A DNA stretch of 64,000 bases from assembly GCA_937895345.1 (NCBI GenBank), contig CALAWP010000068.1, forward strand, positions 59,686 to 123,685, written 5' to 3'. A program made the translations under genes and the position numbers. A model generated the notes under the pieces. It searched no databases, had not been told where the DNA came from, and saw only the letters and a list, made by a program, of their open reading frames with translations. Positions 8,452 to 17,774 of the stretch are shown here, piece by piece; position 1 is the first letter of the stretch; each line of letters starts with the position of its first letter. The DNA is from an uncultured Paenibacillus sp. (GTDB taxonomy: Bacteria > Bacillota > Bacilli > Paenibacillales > Paenibacillaceae).

Positions 8452-9498
8452 TTATTTAAGCCTCTTCCTTACGCTGTAGTGTCTCATGGCCCGAGGAACG
8501 CCCTTGATTTCCAGGACGCCGTTGTAAATCAATTGTCTTAGACGGTATTCAAAATAACTGTCGCCGACGAGCTGATTGCAGTACCCGATCGCTTCGCCGA
8601 TTACCCTGGCAGCGGGAATGAACTCGCCGTTGGGCCTACAGGCTTGCAGCTTCTCTACGGTTTCCAGCAAGTAGGGATCGAACTTGTGCTCCTCGACATT
8701 CACAATCCGATGCCCGTCCCAAATACGCAGCACCCCGCGCTGCTCGGCGAGCGCTATCCAGTCCCGCTCCAGAATATGCCTGGCCTCGGACGATAAAGGA
8801 CAATGCTCCTTCAGATCATTAATTACCACTTGAAGCTTGTCCGACGGGATTTCCCCTGTATGCAAATAATGGATTTGCCGCTCAGCCGTATTATACATTC
8901 TTTCGCATGTTTTTCCCGCATCGCAGGCAAACAGCTTGTTCGGCTTGTTGCGCAGCAAATAAACGGCAAATCTCAGCCCTGCTTGTTCATGCGCATTGTT
9001 TCCGCACCATAGGACGATGGAAGCCTCGTTCGGAATGAGGGCTACTTGCTCGAGTAATTGTCGATGTTCCGAAACGAAATCCGTCTCTTCGTCTTCATCG
9101 TTAATATGATCTCTAAACCACTCGCCTCTATGAAGCTGACCGGCTTCCTCTTGCAGCTGCCACAACGGACCTATTGCATAACGGTCGCGCAAACGAATGA
9201 CTTTATTCGTTTCCTCATAACCAAGCTGCTTAAGCGCAAATTTCAAGCTTCCGGCCGCGGAGTCGCCACAAACGACATGAACCATTGTTGTCGCGGCATT
9301 CGGTTCCCAGATCGATCGCCGGTCCTTCGGAACGAGAAGCTTCTCATACATCCGCTCCAAGCTCGGATATAGATCGGTTGAGGCGGCAGGGTTCTTGTCT
9401 ACGAAATCCAGCTGAAGCTTGATGGCCGCAAGGAACTGCTTAGCCTCTTGCGGGGATAATTGTTGAATCGCTTTCCTGATCTCCAAACTGCGGGACAT
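8452..9498 (-). CDS. DUF1835/DUF3658 domain protein
   Basis: 348 residues. After a helical N-terminal 70 residues, TMVHVVCGDSAAGSLKFAL (about 72-90) opens a DUF1835 domain with its conserved GD and later LWCGNNAHEQAGLRFAV segment. The C-terminal part (about 250-345, with FIPAARVIGEA and YFEYRLRQLIYNGVLEIKG) matches DUF3658. These families are common in Bacillales and have no established biochemical role. The gene follows the MFS gene by 22 bp and could share its transcript. Confidence 0.75.
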   Translation of the reverse strand: MSRSLEIRKAIQQLSPQEAKQFLAAIKLQLDFVDKNPAASTDLYPSLERMYEKLLVPKDRRSIWEPNAATTMVHVVCGDSAAGSLKFALKQLGYEETNKVIRLRDRYAIGPLWQLQEEAGQLHRGEWFRDHINDEDEETDFVSEHRQLLEQVALIPNEASIVLWCGNNAHEQAGLRFAVYLLRNKPNKLFACDAGKTCERMYNTAERQIHYLHTGEIPSDKLQVVINDLKEHCPLSSEARHILERDWIALAEQRGVLRIWDGHRIVNVEEHKFDPYLLETVEKLQACRPNGEFIPAARVIGEAIGYCNQLVGDSYFEYRLRQLIYNGVLEIKGVPRAMRHYSVRKRLK

Positions 9499-9520
9499 AA
9501 GGTTTCACCTCCCGGTCTTG

Positions 9521-10996
9521 TTAACTTTGCCCGTACGACCGGCTGAACGCACGATCTCCTTGTCTGCCCAATACGGCGCAAACGGAGCAGATCAGCAGGA
9601 CGATGCCCGTCAAAACAAACCCGCCGCGAATGTCGAACGGCAGCCAGCCCAGCACGGAAGAGCCGGCAACAACACCCAGTGAGAAGAAGGCGTAGAAATA
9701 TCCGTAAGCTTTGCCGCGCCATTCTGCGGGAACGGAATGAATGAGCATCGTATTGATCGAAGGGAACAGCAAGGCGAATCCTATCCCGTACAAAGCCAAC
9801 ACCAGGTACAGCGTCAGCGTCGACGAGGACAGGCTGAGCAGCAATTGACTTGTTCCCATTAAGCCGATTCCGGCAGCCATCGTTGGCGCGGGCGCGATCC
9901 GGTCAAAGATCCGATTCGTAGGCAGAGCAAAAATAAGAACGGCTATAATCCCGAAAGTGCTCATCAAGGTGCCGCTTAATCGGGAGTCGTAGCCGAGCGC
10001 TTGTACGTGCAGCGGCAGCAAATAGGCGATCGCGCCTTGCGAGAACATTAAGAAGAAAGCTCCGCCGTAAGACAGAATGACGCCGCGATTGAACATAGAA
10101 CCGGTCGGACGCAGCTGAACCGTCTCTTTCTTGGCGGCCGCGATTCGGTAGCGTCGCAGAAAAACGGCAGTCAAGGCCGCCAGCAGCAAACCGATCAGCG
10201 CGACGCACTGAAAGACGAACGGCACCGACGTTTTGCTTGCCGTAATGCCGCTGAAAGCGGGGCCGACGATGGCCGCGAGTCCGACGAAAGTGCCGGTAAA
10301 GGCGACTTTTTTTCCCTGCTCGCCGTTTAGCGCCGAGTTGGCCGAGAAGGTAAACGCCGCCGGAACGATTAATCCCGCCACAAATCCGTGAACGATCCGG
10401 ACGGCAATAAGGAATAACGGCCGATCGGCGAACTGGTACAGCAGCAGCGCAGCGCTGGATAACAGCAATCCGGTCAATAGCAGCTTGAAAGGTCCCGCCT
10501 TGTCGGTCAAAACGCCGGAGACGATATTGCCGACGGTATTGGCCAGCGAATACAAGCCGATAACAAAGCCGACAATAAACGAGCTCGCTCCCACGGAAGC
10601 CGCGAACGTACTCATGACCGGCAGCTGCGAAAATAAATCGAAAAACGAAAAAAATACGATGCTGTACACCAGCATGGCGATGTTCAACGGTTTAACGCCG
10701 TATTGGGACTGCGCCTTCTTCAGCTTCCGGTCCAATAGGAAATTGCCGAACGGCACAAACGCCGCGAGCAAAGAAGCCGCGGACCAAAGCACATTCCATT
10801 GGATACGGACGGCTGCGTACACGATGGCCAGCGCATAAGCGATAAATATGCCGCCGTGAATGCTTCCCGCAATCGTAACCGCCTCGTCAATCCCCCATCT
10901 ATATTTCATCGGCATGGCAATGCCGAGCAGCGCCAACAGCGATAGGCCGTCGAGCAAACCTGTAATGCGCAATAAATAAATCGGATGCAGCCGCAC
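9521..10996 (-). CDS. MFS transporter with N-terminal DUF3817 membrane domain
   Basis: 491 residues. Residues about 1-95 (LLRITGLLDGLSLLALL, IHGGIFIAYALAIVYA, then VPFGNFLLDRKLKK) match the three-helix DUF3817 domain that is usually a stand-alone protein of about 100 residues. From about residue 105 onward there is a 12-helix major facilitator, with GVLTDKAGPFKLL in the loop 2-3 position and a repeat around TNRIFDR in the second half. Substrate is not evident, although the sequence has the look of a drug or sugar efflux permease. The join is continuous with no frameshift and has a single start near the DUF3817 part. Confidence 0.82.
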   Translation of the reverse strand: MRLHPIYLLRITGLLDGLSLLALLGIAMPMKYRWGIDEAVTIAGSIHGGIFIAYALAIVYAAVRIQWNVLWSAASLLAAFVPFGNFLLDRKLKKAQSQYGVKPLNIAMLVYSIVFFSFFDLFSQLPVMSTFAASVGASSFIVGFVIGLYSLANTVGNIVSGVLTDKAGPFKLLLTGLLLSSAALLLYQFADRPLFLIAVRIVHGFVAGLIVPAAFTFSANSALNGEQGKKVAFTGTFVGLAAIVGPAFSGITASKTSVPFVFQCVALIGLLLAALTAVFLRRYRIAAAKKETVQLRPTGSMFNRGVILSYGGAFFLMFSQGAIAYLLPLHVQALGYDSRLSGTLMSTFGIIAVLIFALPTNRIFDRIAPAPTMAAGIGLMGTSQLLLSLSSSTLTLYLVLALYGIGFALLFPSINTMLIHSVPAEWRGKAYGYFYAFFSLGVVAGSSVLGWLPFDIRGGFVLTGIVLLICSVCAVLGRQGDRAFSRSYGQS

Positions 10997-11201
10997 GTGT
11001 CCAAGCTCCCTCTGTAATCGATTGTCATTTCATTCTATCATTTTTTCGGCGAAGGAAGTGAGACAAATCGATGAACAACCGGAGCCGAATCCGTCTCCAG
11101 ACCGATCATACCCTTATCCTTGAGACGGTGTAACGAGACGCAGGTCATCCGTTATGATGAAAGTAATCTTGCCAATCTTTATCGCCCGGAGGACTTATCA
11201 T

Positions 11202-12473
11202 ATGGAAGAATGGTATAAGCTCGACCATGCCGGAAAGCTGTTTCCCGCCGTGGCCAACAAGGAAAACTCGTCCGCCTACCGCTTGTCGATGATGTTGACG
11301 AAGCCCGTAAATCCGGAGGCGCTTCAGCAAGCGCTGGACAAAGTGATCAGCAGATTTCCACTGCTCAACGTCGAACTGAGGAACGGCTTGTTCTGGAAAT
11401 TTCTCAGAGAAAGAGACGAGCGTTTATTGGTTCAGCCGGAAACGGTCTACCCGTGCGCGCCCGTCCATTTGGCGGACCGGCACAGCAGCTTGGTCAGAGT
11501 CCTTTATTACGGCAACAAAATAAGCGTGGAAATTTTCCACGCCTTGACGGACGGAGGCGGTGCGCTTGAATTTCTCAAAACGCTCGTTTTCCAATATTTG
11601 AGGCAGCTTGGCGAGAAGGTGGACGACAAGGAAGGACGTATCCTCCCTCCCGCTTCGTTCGCCACATATGCGGAAGCGCAAGACAGCTTCAAGACGCATT
11701 TCAAGCCGGCTTCCGCGAAACGGAAAGCTCCCGAAGCTTTGCAAATTCAGGGTACCCGCTTCGTCCCGCATGGACACCACGTCATACACGGATTTGTGTC
11801 GGCGTCCCGGTTGAATGCGGCAGCCAAAGGAGTCGGCGTGACCATAACCGCTTATTTGACCGCGATTCTGATCATGGCGGTTCATCGCTCCACGCTCTCC
11901 CTCAATACCGAAAACCGACCCATCGTCATCGCCATGCCGGTCAATTTGCGAAAGCAATTTCCGTCCAGCAGCCTTCGCAATTTCTTTGCCGTTATCCCGA
12001 TCGGCGTCGCGATGAACGACCATTTGACATTCGAGCAAATTGCCGAAACGGTGCAGCGGCAGCTGACGGAAAAAACCGCAAAGCCGTATTTGTCCGAAGT
12101 GATTGCCGGCAGCTTAAAATACGAAAACCGTTTATTTTCCCGATTGGCGCCGCTAAAGCTGAAGGATTTGGCCATCCGTTACGGCTTCGACCATTACGGC
12201 GAAGAAGCCAAGACGCTGACCCTGACCAATCTCGGCAAGGTCGACGTACCGTCCGCCATGGCTTCCCATATCGAAGCGATGGAAACGACGATGTATCCGA
12301 CGGCCAAAAGTCCGATCAACTGCGCGGTAAGCTCCATTAACGACCGGCTCACCGTCACTTTTGCGCGAAACATTGTCGAAAGCGACGTCATCATGCATTT
12401 CTTCCGGCAGCTGGTCCGGCTTAGCGGGCTGGACGTCGCCGTGGCAGGCAACGATTGGGGGATGGGCGCATGA
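11202..12473 (+). CDS. Alcohol acetyltransferase-like protein (condensation-domain fold)
   Basis: 423 residues. The motif HALTDGG (H113, D117) is the HxxxDG active site of the CoA-dependent acyltransferase/NRPS condensation superfamily, and the N-terminal LDHAGKLFPAVAN opening is typical of alcohol acetyltransferase-like proteins. A second structural landmark, MPVNLRKQFPSSSLRNFF, lies near residue 250. It is expected to be cytoplasmic and to move an acyl group from CoA to an unknown alcohol or amine. The start at 11202 has GGAGG 9 bp upstream; an in-frame ATG at 11154 lacks one. It overlaps the next gene by ATGA. Confidence 0.8.
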   Translation: MEEWYKLDHAGKLFPAVANKENSSAYRLSMMLTKPVNPEALQQALDKVISRFPLLNVELRNGLFWKFLRERDERLLVQPETVYPCAPVHLADRHSSLVRVLYYGNKISVEIFHALTDGGGALEFLKTLVFQYLRQLGEKVDDKEGRILPPASFATYAEAQDSFKTHFKPASAKRKAPEALQIQGTRFVPHGHHVIHGFVSASRLNAAAKGVGVTITAYLTAILIMAVHRSTLSLNTENRPIVIAMPVNLRKQFPSSSLRNFFAVIPIGVAMNDHLTFEQIAETVQRQLTEKTAKPYLSEVIAGSLKYENRLFSRLAPLKLKDLAIRYGFDHYGEEAKTLTLTNLGKVDVPSAMASHIEAMETTMYPTAKSPINCAVSSINDRLTVTFARNIVESDVIMHFFRQLVRLSGLDVAVAGNDWGMGA

Positions 12474-13144
12474 AATGCGTGAGCTGCGAAGTGCGCGTCG
12501 ATGCCGTCCATACCGTTTGTCCGCTGTGCAGACGGTCTCTGGACCGCCATGGCAGCCGGCCGGTCAACCGCTGGTACCCCGCTTACGCCGCAGCGGCGGA
12601 AGAGCCTTCGGCCGGCGGCTTGACGTCCAGATGGCTGGCCTTTGCGGCCATGGCTGTCATCTGCGTCGCTCTGTTCATCAATGTGCTGAGCGGTCATGAC
12701 GTATGGTGGAGTCTGTACGTGGTGCCTTGCGTACTCTTTGCATGGCTGTTCATCAAGCATACCGTCATGTCCGCAGCGCATCCCGGCGCCAAAATTATCG
12801 TGCAGCTTCTTGCATTGTCCGGGCTGCTGCTCTGGATCGATTCGCTGTCCGGAACCGATTGGTGGTCGGCGAATTATGTAATCCCGTTTATGGAGATGGC
12901 CGCAACGGCGCTGATCAGCGTCATTTGCGCGACGAAACCGCTGCGCCTGCGGGAGTTTGCCGGATATCTGCTCACGATGATCGTGCTTGGATTTATGCCG
13001 CTCCTGCTTCATGCGGCGGGCATGTCCCAAGTGCTGTGGCCTTCGGCCGCAGCCGCGCTGTACGCCGCGCTGACGTTCGGCGGCATGTGGCTGCTGGCGG
13101 ACAAAGGGTTTCGCAAGGAAGTGAAACGCCGGTTGCATTATTAA
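12470..13144 (+). CDS. DUF6320-type zinc-ribbon membrane protein
   Basis: 224 residues from an ATG overlapping the upstream stop. The N-terminus carries two CxxC knuckles (CVSC and CPLC) for a small zinc ribbon, followed by six predicted membrane helices between about residues 48 and 210 and a basic C-terminal tail. The pairing of this family with an acetyltransferase-like gene is a known arrangement in Firmicutes and suggests the two act on one membrane-associated substrate, but the reaction is unknown. The 3' end overlaps the convergent transporter gene by 4 bp. Confidence 0.75.
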   Translation: MKCVSCEVRVDAVHTVCPLCRRSLDRHGSRPVNRWYPAYAAAAEEPSAGGLTSRWLAFAAMAVICVALFINVLSGHDVWWSLYVVPCVLFAWLFIKHTVMSAAHPGAKIIVQLLALSGLLLWIDSLSGTDWWSANYVIPFMEMAATALISVICATKPLRLREFAGYLLTMIVLGFMPLLLHAAGMSQVLWPSAAAALYAALTFGGMWLLADKGFRKEVKRRLHY

Positions 13145-14214
13145 GCATGCTTGTTCTTCCGCAACACCAATCTCAAGAAGGGCGGCGCCGCAACCAATAC
13201 GATCACCAATCGGAAGATTTGATAAGCCGTCACCTGCTGGACGTCGGCGTCCAGCACCAGCGCCGTGACTGCCACGTCTCCGAGTCCCCCCGGGGCCAAG
13301 GCAAGAAACCACGTCACAATCGATGCCGATGTCAACGTCGTCAATATCCAGGCGGCCGCAGCGGTCAAGCCGACGAGAAATGCCGCCGACGCGAAGGACA
13401 GCGGTCCGAGCCGCTTGTTCTTCCACATGATTGCCGGCTGAACGCGCTGACCGATAAAGATGCCGATCAATACCTGGGCCAAGGAAAGCGCACCATCCGG
13501 CACCTCCGGCCACGCCATGCCGGCGGCCGCCAACGCGCCGACCAGCAAGAACGGACCGATAAACTCTCCGGCCGGCAGCTTGCACCGCTTCGCCAGCCAT
13601 CCGATCAACGGAACGACCGGCAAGGCGGCGTATCCGGCAGCCGCCGGCCATGAGGCCGAAGCGGCTGCGGCCGCTGCGGCCGTCTCGGGCAATGCCGCCG
13701 CGGCCTCTCCCCCGCCTGCTCCGGCAAACGAGGCCGCCAGAAAAGGAACCGTATACAGCACGACGACGAGACGAGCCGTCTGAATGATCGCGACATTTCC
13801 CGGGTTGGCGCCCTTCATGCCGTCGGCGATCATTACCATTTGGGACAACCCGCCGGGAACGCAGCCCAATATACCGTCTTCCTTGCTGATTCCCGCCGCT
13901 TTGGAAAACAACAATCCGATGGCCAGACAAATACATATCCACATGATACTGGATAAGATCATGCCGGGAAGATCGTTCCAGATCGTCCGCAGCGTATCGA
14001 CGGTGACCGTCTGCCCCAGCTTAAATGCGACGACGATAATGCCCGCTTCGCCAAGTGTCTTCGGCCACTCGATCCGTTGCGGCCGCAGCGCGTTCATCGT
14101 CATGACCGCAAACGCCGAACCCAATATCCACGGCAGCGGCAAATGCAGCAGAAAAAACAATGTGCCGCCCGCCAATCCAAGCAAGAAGGTAACGCCTATG
14201 TTTGCAAGCTTCAT
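13141..14214 (-). CDS. AbrB/AmoA-family membrane transporter
   Basis: 357 residues of mostly hydrophobic sequence with an internal duplication. The first half has LAGGTLFFLLHLPLPWILG and the second has LAKRCKLPAGEFIGPFLLVGAL, each followed by a helix bundle. GCVPGGLSQMVMIADGMKG and LALAPGGLGDVAVTALVLDAD are the two paired PGG motifs characteristic of this family, which is annotated as ammonia monooxygenase or AbrB-type regulator for historical reasons but has the features of a transporter. A low-complexity Ala/Pro/Gly loop (about residues 165-195) joins the halves. Substrate unknown. Confidence 0.8.
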   Translation of the reverse strand: MKLANIGVTFLLGLAGGTLFFLLHLPLPWILGSAFAVMTMNALRPQRIEWPKTLGEAGIIVVAFKLGQTVTVDTLRTIWNDLPGMILSSIMWICICLAIGLLFSKAAGISKEDGILGCVPGGLSQMVMIADGMKGANPGNVAIIQTARLVVVLYTVPFLAASFAGAGGGEAAAALPETAAAAAAASASWPAAAGYAALPVVPLIGWLAKRCKLPAGEFIGPFLLVGALAAAGMAWPEVPDGALSLAQVLIGIFIGQRVQPAIMWKNKRLGPLSFASAAFLVGLTAAAAWILTTLTSASIVTWFLALAPGGLGDVAVTALVLDADVQQVTAYQIFRLVIVLVAAPPFLRLVLRKNKHA

Positions 14215-14319
14215 CCCGTCCGATGCCTCGTCTCTTTCCGCTTAAGATCCCGCTGTGATGTCGCCCACATTATATACCCAATTGATCCAAATGTTAAGGT
14301 TGCGGTTCTAAAAAAGATG

Positions 14320-17300
14320 TTAGACGTCGAGCAAACTATGAGTCTCATCATCGAATCGTTTGCCTTCGAGCATGCCGATCAGCGTATTGGTGATGCGGAT
14401 TTCGACCCGATTATCGCCCGGTTGAAGCAGGGTTGAGCTTCCCGCCCACCGGTAGGGCGACCATGCGCAAGCGCCAAGGGAAACGCCGTTGACGGTTACC
14501 TCCGCAACGTCATGAAAATGCGGGTCCCAATTCGCGAAGGCGAGCTCGAATTCCGTCTCGTGCGGCAAGGCTTCGATGCGGAACGACCGGCTCAGCCGAA
14601 AAGTTCCCGCATAATACGGGTAGCCGATCTGTCCTAAGCCGCTAATGCGCCCGACGGCGGGTTTGCGAACGAGAACGGGCTCCCCGCCCGGCACGGCTTC
14701 AACGCCGAAATCTCCGGCCAAATAAATGGCGTTTACCAATCCGTCCCAATCGCGACCCGCCTGCACGTCCACCCGCAATTCGTTGCGGCCGGCGCGCAAG
14801 CAAGGCCGAATATCGCATGAACGATTCAAATAGTCATACCGAATGTCCGCCGCGAATTGTTCCGCCGTCAGCGGATGACCGTTGACGTAAATGGTGAACG
14901 GTCCGGAAATGGCGCCTCGTTCCATAAGCAGCTTGCAAGCCGATGGCAGTTCCTCGACGATAAAGCTCGTTTCATAGCGGCATGCGGCCGGATATGCCAG
15001 CTTCGCCTCCATCGGAATTCCGAACGTCTGGGCAAATTGAATCGGCAGCTTGCTCCCTCGCGCCGCCAAATCGGCCGCTTGATCGATGAACGTCTTCGCT
15101 TGCACGTTCATGGTCCCGGTCGTATCCCCGTTGACGGTCAACTCGAATTCCCCGAAGCGGACGATGTTGTCCCGTTCGGCGGCCAGCTCCCAGTCGGCCG
15201 CGGCGTCCAGGCGGATGACGGCTCGCCGGGCAGTCTCGCTAGCTGCGGATGGCTTCCATGCGCCGTCTGCTTGCGAAGCCGAGTCGCTCACAGAAATCCG
15301 TATCGCATGAGATTCATACGGAGCAAACGCCAGCGCGATCGTTGCGGTTCCGTCTTCCGACGCCGCAACAGGCAGCTCGCGGGCTTCTCCGGAGACCAGG
15401 TCCAGCGATTGCGCCGCAAGTTCGATGCCCGCCTGAACAAGCGGTCCCTTATACATAAGCTTGGAATCATGGCTTGCGCCTTCCTGATTGCTCACAAATA
15501 CAAGCTCAGAGCCGTCGGACAGCTCCCTGTGCTGCAGCAGGAAGCTACACGCGGCCGCCTCGGTTTCCAGCTTCACAGCGGCGGGAGCCGCATGCTCCGC
15601 GATGCGGATCAGCTCCGGCAGCGCCCGGTTGTTTGCCAGTCCGCTTCGCGTTTCGATGTAATAAGCTCGTCCCCGGCCGATCGAGCGTTCCAGGGTTCGG
15701 AAAGCCGAATCAGCCGTGCCGGATTTCATCTGCTCCTCTCCCCCGCTCCAATAGAGCTGCGCCGAGGAGCGATCCGCGCCGAACCAGGCCGACGTTTCCT
15801 CTTCCACGTTCAATCGGTCGTCGATCGACTGATAAGGCAGCAGACCGACGGCAATGACGATGCCTCCGCCTTCGGCGAACCGTCGAACGGCGTCCCATGC
15901 CGGCGACTCCAAACAGCTGACCGGCGGGATGATCAATACACCGTAATCGGCTTCACCGATCCGGATGCGTCCCCGATCCGTCTGCGCTTCCGCCAGCAGC
16001 TCCGCATCCAGATGATCGTAATCGCGCTGCGCCATCGTCAACGCTTTGCATATGGCGTGCCAGTCGTCCTTCAGCCGCTGCAAACGGCGCCCTTCCTCCG
16101 GATCGGCGCCGGCATATTTGAATTCGTGGAAAGGATTGCCCATATGGGTCCAGATCGTTGCCGTCGGGTGCAGGACGGCAATGTCGGTCCGCATCCGTCC
16201 CTCGCTCATCAAGACGCTGAGTCTTGCCGCATAATCGGCCAACAAACGGAAATGCGGCCAATATGGATTTTGCAGAAATTGCGACGGCGGCGCGTCATGT
16301 TTGGTCAGCCCGTCGGTCGTATAATAGAAGGCATGAAAGTTAAACATGTTCACGCCGAGCGCCGCCAGCCGGTCGATCATCCATTTGGCGTCCTGCAGCG
16401 TCATCGACCAGCCGACGCTGTGAAAGCATTCCGCCAGCACCCGGTCGCGGCCCAGCTGGCGCGCGAGCGATGTCGTCATCTTCGGATTGTAGCGGAAGCT
16501 GTGGCTGTACCGGTCCAATATCCAATCCAGCGAACGTCCCAGCTTCTCATGAGCGCTGTCCAAGCCCGGAATATGGCTGTAACGCTGCGTCGTCATCCGG
16601 ACGGACGGCACCTCGGCCACATATTGCATGCCGTGCCGCTCGCACCAATCGTGCACCTGCCGATGATAATTGTCCCGCAGCAGCTCATGCATCGACTGGA
16701 AAAACCGGTATCGGAGCATCGCGCTCCGCCCTTCCGCGTTATGGAGCAAAGCGGGCAGCAGCTCGTGCGCATGCGTGCCGCAGTTCTCCCGCAGATGTTC
16801 CGCGATGACCGGGGACCACGGAATGTCGCCGAGCAGGCCGATTTCGTCCGTAAACATCCCTTTTACGTTGGCCATGCGGTTCTCGCCAAGAGCTTCGGCA
16901 TATTTCTGATGCGTCAGCTCGATAAATGTTCGCATCGCATCCTTGCGCAACGGATCGACATACGTGCCGTAATATTTGAATTCGTCGATTTCTTCTTCGA
17001 TAAACACAAGCACCTCCCATGCCCCGCCGTCCGGAGGCGCTTGCCAAACGAGCACATGGCGCGGGTTGTACGTAAAAAATCGTTTCTGGTTATACGCGGT
17101 CAGACCGACCTTCTGGTACACCTGCTCCGTCTGCAAATTGCCGATATGTGCGGACAAGTCCGCCGCCGCATCCCAATCGGGCTTAGCCTCACCGCTGCGG
17201 ATCGGCGCCGCTTTCGCGTACAAAATGCGGCCCCACGGCAGCTCCAGCTCGATCCTCTCGCCGCTGCCGACGCGCTTCGTCCGATGCGTCAGCACCTTGT

Positions 17301-17619
17301 GCTTTGCGTCCGGATGGCGCAGCAGCACCTCCCCGCCGGCTATGCCGCTCGGATATGGATATTCGTCGTACAGCCACGCATGCAGGCCGCATTCGGCCGC
17401 CAAATCGACCGCATAACGAACCTTTTCGAACCAGGCCTCCGATAAATACGGAATCGTCAAGCCTTGTCTCGCGCAAATAAAAAAACCTCCAACCCCCTTG
17501 TCGGCCATCTCCCGAATTTGCCGCTCCGTCTCCCGGTCGTCCATCTCGCCGTTCCAAAACCAGAACGGGTGTATGCGGTATTCGGAAGTCGGATTAAGCC
17601 ATTTCTGCTGTTCATGCAT
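14320..17619 (-). CDS. Large glycoside hydrolase, GH106/alpha-L-rhamnosidase-like
   Basis: About 1,099 residues from the ATG at 17619 (MHEQQKWLNP) with AGGAG upstream. The N-terminal HPFWFWNGEMDD and GGFFICARQGL, then WLYDEYPYPSG, match the TIM-barrel start of GH106-like rhamnosidases. FTDEIGLLGDIPW probably supplies a catalytic acid. The C-terminal third has beta-sandwich sugar-binding segments with NELRVDVQAG, DGLVNAIYLAG and EITVNG-like strands. There is no signal peptide, so it probably acts inside the cell on imported oligosaccharides. It is divergent from an AraC gene, the usual arrangement for a sugar-inducible enzyme. Exact family and substrate remain inference. Confidence 0.75.
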   Translation of the reverse strand: MHEQQKWLNPTSEYRIHPFWFWNGEMDDRETERQIREMADKGVGGFFICARQGLTIPYLSEAWFEKVRYAVDLAAECGLHAWLYDEYPYPSGIAGGEVLLRHPDAKHKVLTHRTKRVGSGERIELELPWGRILYAKAAPIRSGEAKPDWDAAADLSAHIGNLQTEQVYQKVGLTAYNQKRFFTYNPRHVLVWQAPPDGGAWEVLVFIEEEIDEFKYYGTYVDPLRKDAMRTFIELTHQKYAEALGENRMANVKGMFTDEIGLLGDIPWSPVIAEHLRENCGTHAHELLPALLHNAEGRSAMLRYRFFQSMHELLRDNYHRQVHDWCERHGMQYVAEVPSVRMTTQRYSHIPGLDSAHEKLGRSLDWILDRYSHSFRYNPKMTTSLARQLGRDRVLAECFHSVGWSMTLQDAKWMIDRLAALGVNMFNFHAFYYTTDGLTKHDAPPSQFLQNPYWPHFRLLADYAARLSVLMSEGRMRTDIAVLHPTATIWTHMGNPFHEFKYAGADPEEGRRLQRLKDDWHAICKALTMAQRDYDHLDAELLAEAQTDRGRIRIGEADYGVLIIPPVSCLESPAWDAVRRFAEGGGIVIAVGLLPYQSIDDRLNVEEETSAWFGADRSSAQLYWSGGEEQMKSGTADSAFRTLERSIGRGRAYYIETRSGLANNRALPELIRIAEHAAPAAVKLETEAAACSFLLQHRELSDGSELVFVSNQEGASHDSKLMYKGPLVQAGIELAAQSLDLVSGEARELPVAASEDGTATIALAFAPYESHAIRISVSDSASQADGAWKPSAASETARRAVIRLDAAADWELAAERDNIVRFGEFELTVNGDTTGTMNVQAKTFIDQAADLAARGSKLPIQFAQTFGIPMEAKLAYPAACRYETSFIVEELPSACKLLMERGAISGPFTIYVNGHPLTAEQFAADIRYDYLNRSCDIRPCLRAGRNELRVDVQAGRDWDGLVNAIYLAGDFGVEAVPGGEPVLVRKPAVGRISGLGQIGYPYYAGTFRLSRSFRIEALPHETEFELAFANWDPHFHDVAEVTVNGVSLGACAWSPYRWAGSSTLLQPGDNRVEIRITNTLIGMLEGKRFDDETHSLLDV

Positions 17620-17682
17620 CGTATCACGCTCCTGTTCGATTGGCGGACATGGTGCCAATATATCAAAGCGTCATCCGCAAGT

Positions 17683-17713
17683 AACTGCACTTTCGTTGTC
17701 AATAAGTGCAGTT
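17683..17713. promoter_or_regulatory. Inverted repeat in the glycosidase/AraC divergent promoter region
   Basis: Perfect 10 bp arms AACTGCACTT (17683-17692) and AAGTGCAGTT (17704-17713) with an 11-base spacer, 63 bp in front of the glycosidase and 61 bp in front of the AraC gene. A run of T follows on the plus strand, so a terminator reading is possible, but no plus-strand gene ends here; an operator for the AraC-type regulator fits better. Confidence 0.5.
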
Positions 17714-17774
17714 TTTTCGGATTTGATTTATGATAAAAGCTAACAGCCGCTGCAAGGAAACGGGGGCATAACAG

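Noticed and set aside
13645..13710. GCC/GCG-rich repeat tract in the AbrB-type gene as a simple repeat
   Set aside because: It encodes a flexible Ala/Pro/Gly interdomain loop in an open frame; not a mobile or tandem repeat.
12194..13942. Long minus-strand open frame overlapping the acyltransferase, DUF6320 and AbrB-type genes
   Set aside because: Gly/Arg-rich translation with no motif, crossing three supported genes.
14857..17445. Plus-strand open frame of about 860 codons
   Set aside because: Antisense to the glycosidase; no recognisable motif and no ribosome binding site.
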